Shown here one piece after another: positions 1-5,206 of a stretch of 5,206 nt of DNA. A model generated the notes under the pieces. That model had not been told where the DNA came from. It was given only the letters and a program-made list of their open reading frames with translations, and did not search any database. The position numbers and the translations under genes are program-made. This DNA is from Beijerinckiaceae bacterium (GTDB lineage Bacteria; Pseudomonadota; Alphaproteobacteria; Rhizobiales; Beijerinckiaceae): contig DAICZI010000160.1 in the NCBI GenBank assembly GCA_027311205.1, positions 1 through 5,206 of the forward strand. The letters run 5' to 3'. Within the stretch, counting starts at the first letter, position 1; each line of letters opens with the position of its first letter.

Positions 1-2
1 CA

Positions 3-107
3 TTAGGGGCCGAGATCGCGGAAGCCGCGGCGGAGCTCGAATTCGTCGGAACTCACCAGCGCCTCGGCGCGGGCCAGCCGGCGGTCGAGCGCGCGCAGCC
101 GCGCCGT
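3..107 (-). other. PspC-like C-terminal coding tail fused in frame to ntrY
   Basis: The last ~35 codons before the TAA at 5-3 encode RALDRRLARAEALV followed by SSDEFELRRGFRDLGP. From memory, phage-shock protein C ends with an LREMERYVTSDTFTLRSRFRQL-like helix in E. coli and with similar (D/E)RRL..(L/M)E..VTS..F.L.REFRDL tails in other proteobacteria. The pattern, the spacing and the fact that the protein ends there all fit. Nearly every third codon position is G or C here (about 29 of 32), and positions 61-120 are about 83% GC, unlike the adjoining ntrY. The junction lies somewhere around 100-135. The PspC assignment rests on a short segment and is not confirmed by alignment. Confidence 0.65.
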
Positions 108-1493
108 CGTGGCATCTGCGGTCTCCAGCAGCGGCTTGAGTTCAGGTATGATGGCGGTGATCGGCTGGCCCACGGCCTGGCTCGAATCAATCTTGAGCAT
201 TTTCAATGCCGAATCGTTGACGACATTCACAAGGCCGCCATCATCAACACCCATGATCGCGGTCGGCACGCCCGCCAGCACTGCCTCGATGAATTGCCGG
301 CGGTCATCAAGGCTCTGGCTCGCCGCCAGCAACCGGTTCTGCTGCACCCGCAATTCGGAGGTCATTTTATTGAAAGTCTGGCCGAGATGGCCGAGATCGC
401 CATCAGCCTTGCGCACCGGCACCTGCACGTAAAGATTGCCGCTGGCCACCTGATCGGTCGCGGCAATCAGTCGGCGAATCGGCGCAACCAACTGATTGGC
501 AAAGGCAAGACCTATCCACGTGGCCGAGAGCAGCATGATCAGCGCGAGCAGGCCAAACAATATGGCAAAGGCCAGCTGGATCTGGCTCTTTGACGCTTCA
601 AAAATCTGGAACAGCCGCTGCAACGCCTGGGATTCCTGCGGAAAGCTCACCGCCAGCGGGCTGATGGGCCGCGCCGTATAGAGATACACCCCCTTGAACG
701 CCTTCAACGGACTGAGTGCGACATACACATCGCCATTGTCGAGCAGCAGGCATGAGGGATCATTCTTGGCGGCATCGGCAAAATCGGCGGCCTCCGGCGT
801 CACGGCGGGTCGTGCACCTGGAGCATCGCCGTGCGCAACAATCTCGCCATCGGTCTTCATCATGACAGCGGTGGCGAAGTCCAGAAACCGCGCCCGCGAG
901 GCGAAATACTCGTGAAACACCTGCGGGTCTTTGTCGAACAGCGTCTTGCCGCGATCAAGATCAGCGGCGGTGAGGCGCGTCTCCCGAATGAGCGAGCGAC
1001 ATTCGGAATCCTGTACCAGCTTGGCGGCAATGCCGGTATTTTGAATGGCCGTGCTGACATCCTGCATATAACCAGGATTAAGACTGCGATGCAGCGTGAT
1101 GGTGCCAACCATCACCATCAGCAAGGCTGGCGTGGCGGCCACAATCGTGAACAGCGCCACAATGCGCAGATGCAGTTTGGCTCCCGCCGCGTGCGCCCGC
1201 CATTGCCGATAAAGCCGGTAGGCCTCGACAAGAACCAGCAGCAGCAAGGCCAGAATCATCAACAAATTGGCAATGATCAGCCATTGCACATTGCCATTGT
1301 TGGGCGGCACCGGCGTCAGGCCCGAAAACACCAGAAATGTGAACAAGGCCACAGCCAGCGCCACAAGCACCAGGGCAAGACCGCGCCACGAAAATGTGCG
1401 TGGCATCACCAACTGCCGCCCCGTTTCAGGGGTGCGGATTGGCGCCACCGGCTTGGTCGTGGCAGAACCAGGCAATTTGGACAAGTCACCCAT
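3..1493 (-). CDS. ntrY: Nitrogen regulation sensor kinase NtrY, lacking its kinase domain, joined to a foreign C-terminal tail
   Basis: NtrY is the membrane histidine kinase of the NtrY/NtrX pair, linked to nitrogen, redox and envelope control in alphaproteobacteria; intact proteins are roughly 720-780 residues. Here the frame ends at 496 residues. Membrane segments lie at about 36-58, 70-92, 108-131 and 306-332, with a ~170-residue periplasmic sensor region between the third and fourth. A HAMP domain follows (about 330-389, including QLVAPIRRLIAATDQVASGNL) and the front part of a PAS domain (about 400-458, FIEAVLAGVPTAIMGVD). The H-box (HEIKNPLTP type) and HATPase domain are absent. After about residue 460 the sequence stops resembling NtrY and instead looks like a PspC tail (described separately). 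The other two minus-strand frames of the last 130 bases do not restore NtrY, so a simple frameshift does not explain it. The start is uncertain: ATG 1493 is chosen for a plausible 35-residue cytoplasmic lead, but it has no clear Shine-Dalgarno. A TTG at 1559 and an ATG at 1406 (after GGGGCGG) are alternatives. As written the protein could not phosphorylate NtrX. Confidence 0.88.
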   Translation of the reverse strand: MGDLSKLPGSATTKPVAPIRTPETGRQLVMPRTFSWRGLALVLVALAVALFTFLVFSGLTPVPPNNGNVQWLIIANLLMILALLLLVLVEAYRLYRQWRAHAAGAKLHLRIVALFTIVAATPALLMVMVGTITLHRSLNPGYMQDVSTAIQNTGIAAKLVQDSECRSLIRETRLTAADLDRGKTLFDKDPQVFHEYFASRARFLDFATAVMMKTDGEIVAHGDAPGARPAVTPEAADFADAAKNDPSCLLLDNGDVYVALSPLKAFKGVYLYTARPISPLAVSFPQESQALQRLFQIFEASKSQIQLAFAILFGLLALIMLLSATWIGLAFANQLVAPIRRLIAATDQVASGNLYVQVPVRKADGDLGHLGQTFNKMTSELRVQQNRLLAASQSLDDRRQFIEAVLAGVPTAIMGVDDGGLVNVVNDSALKMLKIDSSQAVGQPITAIIPELKPLLETADATTARLRALDRRLARAEALVSSDEFELRRGFRDLGP

Positions 1494-1503
1494 GGTCACA
1501 GAA

Positions 1504-1516
1504 TTTCGGCCCGAAA
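1504..1516. repeat. 13-bp palindrome upstream of the ntrY start
   Basis: TTTCGGCCCGAAA has perfect 6-bp arms around a single central base and ends 10 bp before the chosen ntrY ATG, downstream of the possible promoter. It could be an operator for a dimeric regulator. A one-base centre makes it a poor RNA hairpin unless the inner pairs open. It does not match the NtrC consensus (TGCACYnnnnnGGTGCA type). Confidence 0.35.
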
Positions 1517-1567
1517 CAGTGAGCGGGCCTTCGGAGATTCCCAAATCACCGCGCCGCAAATGTTGTA

Positions 1568-1595
1568 TTTATATCACTGTGTTGCCGAATTGCGA
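1568..1595 (-). promoter_or_regulatory. Possible promoter for ntrY in the ntrC-ntrY gap
   Basis: The intergenic gap contains an AT-rich patch with TGATATAAA on the minus strand (1576-1568). This fits an extended -10 element (TG-n-TATAAA). Sixteen bases upstream, TCGCAA (1595-1590) matches the sigma70 -35 consensus at only three of six positions. A transcript starting near 1561 would have a leader of about 70 nt before the ATG at 1493. The position between ntrC and ntrY suits an independent ntrYX promoter, but the match is weak and the call is tentative. Confidence 0.3.
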
Positions 1596-1617
1596 CATTT
1601 TTGCGCCTGGCCTGGTG

Positions 1618-1633
1618 AAGCTGCCTTCAGCTT
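1618..1633 (-). other. Short stem-loop just after the ntrC stop
   Basis: On the minus strand AAGCTG and CAGCTT form a perfect 6-bp stem around a 4-nt AAGG loop, beginning 5 nt downstream of the ntrC stop codon. No T-run follows, and the next bases are CACCAGGCC, so it does not qualify as a Rho-independent terminator. It could be an mRNA 3'-end or processing hairpin, or it could be chance. Confidence 0.35.
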
Positions 1634-1637
1634 TGGC

Positions 1638-3116
1638 TCATTTGGGCAGGCGCATTGGTTGAATCTCCAGATCACGTACCTTTTTGCGCAGCGTGTTGCG
1701 GTTGAGACCGAGCAGGTCAGCCGCCCGGATCTGGTTGCCGCGCGTTGCGCCCAGGGCTGCGGCAATCAGCGGCCCCTCGATCTCGCGCAGCACACGATGA
1801 TACAGCCCCGGCAAGGGCAATTGCCCCTCGGGGAGTTTGAAAAGCCTGGCCAGATGCCGCTCCAGGGCCAATTGCAGGCTGGAGTCTTCAAGGGCAGCCT
1901 CGCTGGGCCTGTTGTGCTCCCCGGCCGTCAGGTGCGTTTCGCCGGGCGTTGGCGGCCGCTCGAAATCAATCTCGGCCTCGATCAGTTCTGCGCCGATCAC
2001 CTCTTGCGGATAGAGCGCGGCCAGGCGGCGCGTCAGATTTTCCAGCTCGCGCACATTGCCCGGAAAACGATAGCGCTTCAGCCGTTCTGCGCCGTCGCGA
2101 TCCAGCCGCTTCAACGGCAGGCCTTCATTGGCCGCAATATGGAAGAAATGACTGGCCAGATCAGGGATATCCTCGCTGCGCTCGCGCAAGGGCGGCAAAC
2201 GCAGCGGCACAACGTTAAGCCTGAAAAACAAATCCTCGCGAAACAGCCCCTGCTGGATGAGCTGACGCAAATCCTTGTTGGTGGCGGCGACAATGCGCAC
2301 ATTGGTCTTGATCGGCTGGCGACCGCCGACGCTGGTATATTCGCCCTGCTGCAGCACCCGCAGCAGGCGGGTCTGCGCCTCCATCGGCATATCGCCGATC
2401 TCATCCAGGAACAGCGTGCCGAGTTCGGCTTGCTCAAAGCGGCCCACAGCACGGGCGTTGGCCCCGGTGAAAGCGCCCTTCTCATGGCCAAACAACTCGC
2501 TTTCGATCAGTTCGCGCGGGATTGCCGCCATGTTGATCGCCACAAACGGCCCGTTCTTGCGTCGGCCGTAATCATGCAGCGCGCGCGCCACCAATTCCTT
2601 GCCGGTGCCGGATTCGCCGGTGATCATCACCGTCAGGTCGGTCTGCATCAAGCGTGCCAGCGCCCGGTAGATTTCCTGCATGGCCGGCGAGCGCCCGACC
2701 AGCGGCATGCCCTCCAGCGTCGGCGCATCATGATCATGCGGCTTGCCGCGCGGCGTGGCCAGCGCCCTTCCGACAATGGCCACCAGTTCGCGCAAGTCGA
2801 AAGGCTTGGGCAGATAATCATAGGCCCCGCGCTCGGAGGCCTTGATGGCCGTCATAAAGGTGTTCTGCGCGCTCATGACGATGATCGGCAATTCTGGGCG
2901 CTGCTTTTTGATGCGCGGCAAAAGATCGAAGGCATTTTCGTCCGGCATCACCACATCGGTGATGATCAAATCGCCCTCGCCCGCCTCCACCCAGCGCCAT
3001 AATTGCGCGGCATTGGCGCAAGCCCGCACGCCATAACCGGCCCGGCTCAGCGCCTGGGTGAGAATAGTGCGGATCGACGTGTCATCATCCGCAACGAGGA
3101 TCATTTCACCGCTCAT
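1638..3116 (-). CDS. ntrC: Nitrogen regulation response regulator NtrC (GlnG), sigma54 activator
   Basis: This is a 492-residue DNA-binding response regulator that, once phosphorylated by NtrB, oligomerises on enhancers and uses ATP hydrolysis to open RpoN (sigma54) promoters of nitrogen-assimilation genes. Receiver domain, residues 5-120: acidic pocket Asp11/Asp12, phospho-acceptor Asp54 (ITDVVMPDE), Ser82 and Lys104 (LPKPF). AAA+ domain, about 138-375: Walker A GESGTGKE (167-174), the sigma54-contacting loop GAFTGA (214-219), Walker B GTLFLDE (233-239), [22 protein letters not shown] (292-313, arginine fingers region) and sensor II GNVREL (353-358). A loop-rich linker spans about 385-415. 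The C-terminal Fis-type helix-turn-helix, about 445-487, includes [20 protein letters not shown]. Every functional motif is present. The gene starts within the end of ntrB (11-bp overlap, strong ribosome-binding site), so the two proteins are probably made in a fixed ratio. A ~145-bp gap separates it from ntrY. Confidence 0.97.
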   Translation of the reverse strand: MSGEMILVADDDTSIRTILTQALSRAGYGVRACANAAQLWRWVEAGEGDLIITDVVMPDENAFDLLPRIKKQRPELPIIVMSAQNTFMTAIKASERGAYDYLPKPFDLRELVAIVGRALATPRGKPHDHDAPTLEGMPLVGRSPAMQEIYRALARLMQTDLTVMITGESGTGKELVARALHDYGRRKNGPFVAINMAAIPRELIESELFGHEKGAFTGANARAVGRFEQAELGTLFLDEIGDMPMEAQTRLLRVLQQGEYTSVGGRQPIKTNVRIVAATNKDLRQLIQQGLFREDLFFRLNVVPLRLPPLRERSEDIPDLASHFFHIAANEGLPLKRLDRDGAERLKRYRFPGNVRELENLTRRLAALYPQEVIGAELIEAEIDFERPPTPGETHLTAGEHNRPSEAALEDSSLQLALERHLARLFKLPEGQLPLPGLYHRVLREIEGPLIAAALGATRGNQIRAADLLGLNRNTLRKKVRDLEIQPMRLPK

Positions 3117-4269
3117 GCGGGCCTCCTCCGGCAAAGGCAGGGCGAAGTGGGGCGCTGGCTACAGGCAGAAGCACACGAAAGAGGGTTTGGCGTGGCTGTG
3201 ATTCGCACTCGACAATGCCTCCATGGTCACCGATCAACTTAGCTACCAGTGCAAGTCCGAGGCCAGTTCCGCTCGGCTTGGAGGTGACAAAGGGATCAAA
3301 CAGCGTGGTGGCGATTTCTGGAGGCACCCCGGGGCCATTGTCTTTGATGATAATCTCCAGCGGCAGGCTGGTCGGGGCCGTGCTGCCGGGCGAGCGGATC
3401 CGCACACCGGGGCGAAAGGCGGTCGAAAGCTCGATGGTGCCGTCAATGGCATCCTCGCCAATCGCCTCGGCGGCGTTTTTCACCAGATTGAGAAACACCT
3501 GCACCAATTGGTCAAAATCCCCTGCGACGGCTGGCAGCGAGGGGTCATAATGTTCCAGCAGCCGGATATGTCGGGCAAAACCGGCCGTGGCACTGCTGCG
3601 CACCCGGTCAAGAACCTCGTGGATATTGACCTCGCTGCGCGCCACGGGACGCGCATCGGAAAACACCTCCATCCGGTCAACCAGTTTGACGATACGATCG
3701 GTCTCGGCGCAGATCAGCCGGGTGAGCAGACGATCATCCTCGCCCAGCCCGCCTTCCAGCAACTGCGCTGCGCCGCGAATGCCGGCAAGCGGGTTCTTGA
3801 TCTCGTGCGCCAGCATCGCCGCCATGGCTGAGACCGACCGCGCTGCTCCGCGATGCGTCAGTTGCCTGTCTATTTTATCAGCAATTGTGCGTTCCTGCAT
3901 CACAATGGCGATTTGGCGGGCAGCATTGCGCAGCGGCATGACCTGAATATCGACAATGCGCTCAATGCCAATACGCGGCGTGCCAAGATCAACCCGATAT
4001 TCCTGAATCGGCGCGTCGCGGGTGATCACGTCGTCAATCAGCGCCTTCAATGGCGAATCATAGGGGATGAGGCCAGAAATGGTCTGGCGCGCCAGCAGGG
4101 CCCGCGACATCGAGAAGAACTGCTCGGCGGCCTGATTGGCGTGGATGATCGCGCCATCCAGCGCCAGCACCAGCACCGGATTGGCCAGCGCATGTACGAG
4201 GAGCCGAGCCATGTCGGCTTCATCTACTGGTGTGGTTTCTCCATCACGCGCCATCAGTTCACGCGACAT
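3106..4269 (-). CDS. ntrB: Nitrogen regulation sensor histidine kinase NtrB (GlnL)
   Basis: This is a soluble two-component kinase/phosphatase of 387 residues with no membrane segment. In the known systems it phosphorylates NtrC under nitrogen limitation and switches to phosphatase activity when PII (GlnB) signals nitrogen sufficiency. Domains in order: a PAS domain at about residues 20-125 ([17 protein letters not shown]); a dimerisation/phosphotransfer helix with the H-box [20 protein letters not shown], phospho-acceptor His155; and an HATPase domain with N-box [11 protein letters not shown] (Asn261, Asn265), G1 DNGPGV (310-315), F-box [12 protein letters not shown] (325-336) and G2 GTGLGLALV. 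All catalytic motifs are intact and the length is normal for alphaproteobacterial NtrB. The start at 4269 is chosen for its AAAGGG site and overlaps the dusB stop by 11 bp. The C-terminus (GGGPHER) is encoded by the same bases that form the ntrC ribosome-binding site and start, giving a second 11-bp overlap. Expression is presumably from an operon promoter upstream of dusB, outside the window. Confidence 0.96.
   Translation of the reverse strand: MSRELMARDGETTPVDEADMARLLVHALANPVLVLALDGAIIHANQAAEQFFSMSRALLARQTISGLIPYDSPLKALIDDVITRDAPIQEYRVDLGTPRIGIERIVDIQVMPLRNAARQIAIVMQERTIADKIDRQLTHRGAARSVSAMAAMLAHEIKNPLAGIRGAAQLLEGGLGEDDRLLTRLICAETDRIVKLVDRMEVFSDARPVARSEVNIHEVLDRVRSSATAGFARHIRLLEHYDPSLPAVAGDFDQLVQVFLNLVKNAAEAIGEDAIDGTIELSTAFRPGVRIRSPGSTAPTSLPLEIIIKDNGPGVPPEIATTLFDPFVTSKPSGTGLGLALVAKLIGDHGGIVECESQPRQTLFRVLLPVASAPLRPAFAGGGPHER
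3122..3129 (-). promoter_or_regulatory. Strong ribosome-binding site of ntrC
   Basis: GGAGGAGG on the minus strand ends 5 nt before the ATG at 3116. This near-perfect Shine-Dalgarno sequence encodes the glycines of the NtrB C-terminus. It selects 3116 over the in-frame TTG at 3134, which lies upstream of the site, and over the ATG at 3104. Confidence 0.88.
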
Positions 4270-5206
4270 GGGCAAGCCCTTTGGTAAAAACTTCTTCGGT
4301 AATGACTTCTTCCGTAAAAACTTCGCCCAACAGCCGCAGGGCGACATCGGCTTGTGTCGTTGCCACCAAAGCAAGACGCAGCGTTTCGGGTGCACCGGCA
4401 TGGCGGGCATAGGCCGCCAGATGCTTGCGTGCGTGGAGCAAACCCTTCAGCCTTCCCATGCTCGAAAGCAGCCCCTCAAGGTGCTGTCGCGCCGCAGCAC
4501 AGCGTGCCGCAGCGCTCGGCAGGCGCGGCCTATGTCCGGCCAGCCCCTGCCCGATCAGGCCCGGCAGCCAGGGCTGGCCCATCGCGGCGCGGCCAACCAT
4601 GACGGCATCGGCCCCCGAGAGCGCCACCATGGCGCGTGCCGAGGCAATGTCGATGCAATCGCCATTGGCGATCACCGGCAGGCTGACCGCGGCCCGCACC
4701 CGGCTGATAGCCGACCAATCGGCATGGCCCTTGTAAAATTGCACCCGTGTGCGGCCATGCACGGAAATCAGCTTGACGCCGAAGCTTTCAGCGTCGCGCG
4801 CCAGTTCATCGCCATTGAGGCTCCGCTCATCCCAGCCCAGCCGCATTTTCAGCGATACCGGCACTTTCACCGCCCCCGTCACAGCGCCAATCAGGCGCCG
4901 CGCCAAAGGCAAATCACGCATCAGTGCCGAACCGGCGTAACCGCCGGTGACGCGCTTGGCCGGACAGCCCATGTTGATGTCGATCATTTGCGCGCCGGAG
5001 GCCTCCGCCAGCCGCGCCGCCTCGCCCATCCAATGGGGATCACACCCCGCAAGCTGCACGACATGCGGCGTGACGCCGGTGCCTTCGGCACGCAGGCGCG
5101 CTTCATGGGCGCCGCTGGCGTAATCATCGCTTGCCACCATCTCGGTAAAGGCGAGGCCAGCACCAAATTGCAAAGCGATGCGACGCATTGCGGCATAACT
5201 CACGCC
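4259..5206 (-). CDS. dusB: tRNA-dihydrouridine synthase, DusB/NifR3 type (5' partial)
   Basis: This is an FMN enzyme that uses NADPH to reduce specific D-loop uridines of tRNA to dihydrouridine in the cytoplasm. The visible 315 codons begin inside the gene, with [17 protein letters not shown] reading straight off the window edge. The start codon and the usual N-terminal APM(S/A)G flavin-binding segment are therefore missing, probably 15-30 residues. Counting residues from the V of that GVSY, the family motifs are: TEMVAS (20-25), QLAGCDP (50-56), [11 protein letters not shown] (75-85) with the catalytic cysteine at 80, SLKMRLGW (117-124), SVHGRTR (147-153), VIANGD (177-182) and [16 protein letters not shown] (197-212). 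The barrel is followed by a helical C-terminal domain. The C-terminus carries an unusual triple pentapeptide repeat ([15 protein letters not shown]). The stop codon overlaps the ntrB start by 11 bp. In many alphaproteobacteria this gene heads the ntrBC operon and is called nifR3. The family is secure; the exact tRNA position modified cannot be read from sequence. Confidence 0.95.
   Translation of the reverse strand, partial: GVSYAAMRRIALQFGAGLAFTEMVASDDYASGAHEARLRAEGTGVTPHVVQLAGCDPHWMGEAARLAEASGAQMIDINMGCPAKRVTGGYAGSALMRDLPLARRLIGAVTGAVKVPVSLKMRLGWDERSLNGDELARDAESFGVKLISVHGRTRVQFYKGHADWSAISRVRAAVSLPVIANGDCIDIASARAMVALSGADAVMVGRAAMGQPWLPGLIGQGLAGHRPRLPSAAARCAAARQHLEGLLSSMGRLKGLLHARKHLAAYARHAGAPETLRLALVATTQADVALRLLGEVFTEEVITEEVFTKGLAHVA
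4277..4282 (-). promoter_or_regulatory. Ribosome-binding site of ntrB
   Basis: AAAGGG lies 7 nt before the ATG at 4269 on the minus strand, inside the last codons of dusB. It decides the ntrB start: the open frame extends further upstream (to 4410), but that extension is out-of-frame dusB sequence. The next in-frame ATG, at 4254, has no comparable site. Confidence 0.7.
4280..4324 (-). repeat. Three tandem 15-bp units at the 3' end of dusB
   Basis: Three contiguous in-frame 15-bp units occur on the minus strand: GAAGTTTTTACGGAA (4324-4310), GAAGTCATTACCGAA (4309-4295) and GAAGTTTTTACCAAA (4294-4280). They encode [10 protein letters not shown] and EVFTK near the DusB C-terminus. Units 1 and 3 differ at only two bases, while the middle unit differs more. 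The stretch is much more AT-rich than its surroundings. The final AAA of unit 3 is also the first half of the presumed ntrB ribosome-binding site. This is seen directly; an origin by local duplication is inference. Confidence 0.85.

Noticed and set aside
33..44. GAGCTCGAATTC, identical to the SacI-EcoRI edge of a common cloning polylinker
   Set aside because: The flanks do not continue into any polylinker I know (no KpnI or SmaI sites follow). The bases encode the DEFEL segment of a plausible PspC-like tail. A chance 12-bp match is more likely than vector sequence.
1..130. A frameshift as the cause of the early NtrY stop
   Set aside because: Reading the other two minus-strand frames over the last ~130 bases gives arginine/proline-rich sequence with no NtrY or H-box similarity, so the loss cannot be repaired by one indel in this window.
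1618..1633. Rho-independent terminator after ntrC
   Set aside because: The stem is only 6 bp and no T-run follows on the transcribed strand.
831..3002. 723-codon open frame on the plus strand, antisense to ntrC and the start of ntrY
   Set aside because: It lies opposite two well-conserved genes. Its translation is rich in Q, R and H with no recognisable domain or motif, and it has no convincing start context. Long antisense frames are common opposite GC-biased coding sequence.
3116..3134. Upstream TTG start for ntrC at 3134
   Set aside because: It would place the start upstream of the strong GGAGGAGG site rather than after it. The ATG at 3116 has ideal spacing and gives the typical NtrC N-terminus.
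4270..4279. GGGC-TT-GCCC inverted repeat between the ntrB ribosome site and its ATG
   Set aside because: A two-base loop is sterically impossible for an intact hairpin, and opening it leaves too short a stem to matter.

Overview
The window carries a conserved alphaproteobacterial nitrogen-regulation locus, entirely on the minus strand: dusB (nifR3-type, 5' end cut off by the window) - ntrB - ntrC - ntrY. The gene order and the NtrC receiver sequence ([27 protein letters not shown]) resemble Hyphomicrobiales (Rhizobiales) and related Alphaproteobacteria; I infer the order from recollection of such loci, not from a search. NtrC keeps an intact GAFTGA loop, so it should be a classical sigma54 activator, unlike the Rhodobacter capsulatus type.

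Layout, read in the direction of transcription (high to low coordinates): 5206-4259 is a tRNA-dihydrouridine synthase lacking only its first few tens of residues. 4269-3106 is the NtrB (GlnL) PAS/histidine kinase. 3116-1638 is the NtrC (GlnG) receiver-AAA+-Fis activator. 1637-1494 is the only real intergenic gap; it holds a short stem-loop, an AT-rich extended -10-like sequence and a 13-bp palindrome. 1493-3 is the N-terminal two-thirds of the NtrY membrane sensor kinase. dusB/ntrB and ntrB/ntrC each overlap by exactly 11 bp, with ribosome-binding sites inside the preceding gene, so the three are very probably one translationally coupled operon. NtrB senses nitrogen status (through PII in the known systems) and phosphorylates NtrC, which activates sigma54 promoters. 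NtrY would normally pair with NtrX, whose gene is expected next but is not in this window.

The one real anomaly is at the low-coordinate end. NtrY stops at position 3 without any kinase domain. Its last ~30-35 residues look like the C-terminal tail of phage-shock protein C (PspC), and the DNA there is clearly GC-richer (about 74% over 1-120 against about 56% over 121-240, hand counted). This is either a chimeric contig end or a real rearrangement that decapitated NtrY; an assembly chimera is my first choice because the junction lies at the edge of the sequence. The rest is ordinary, and I see no mobile element, CRISPR array, RNA gene or undescribed system.
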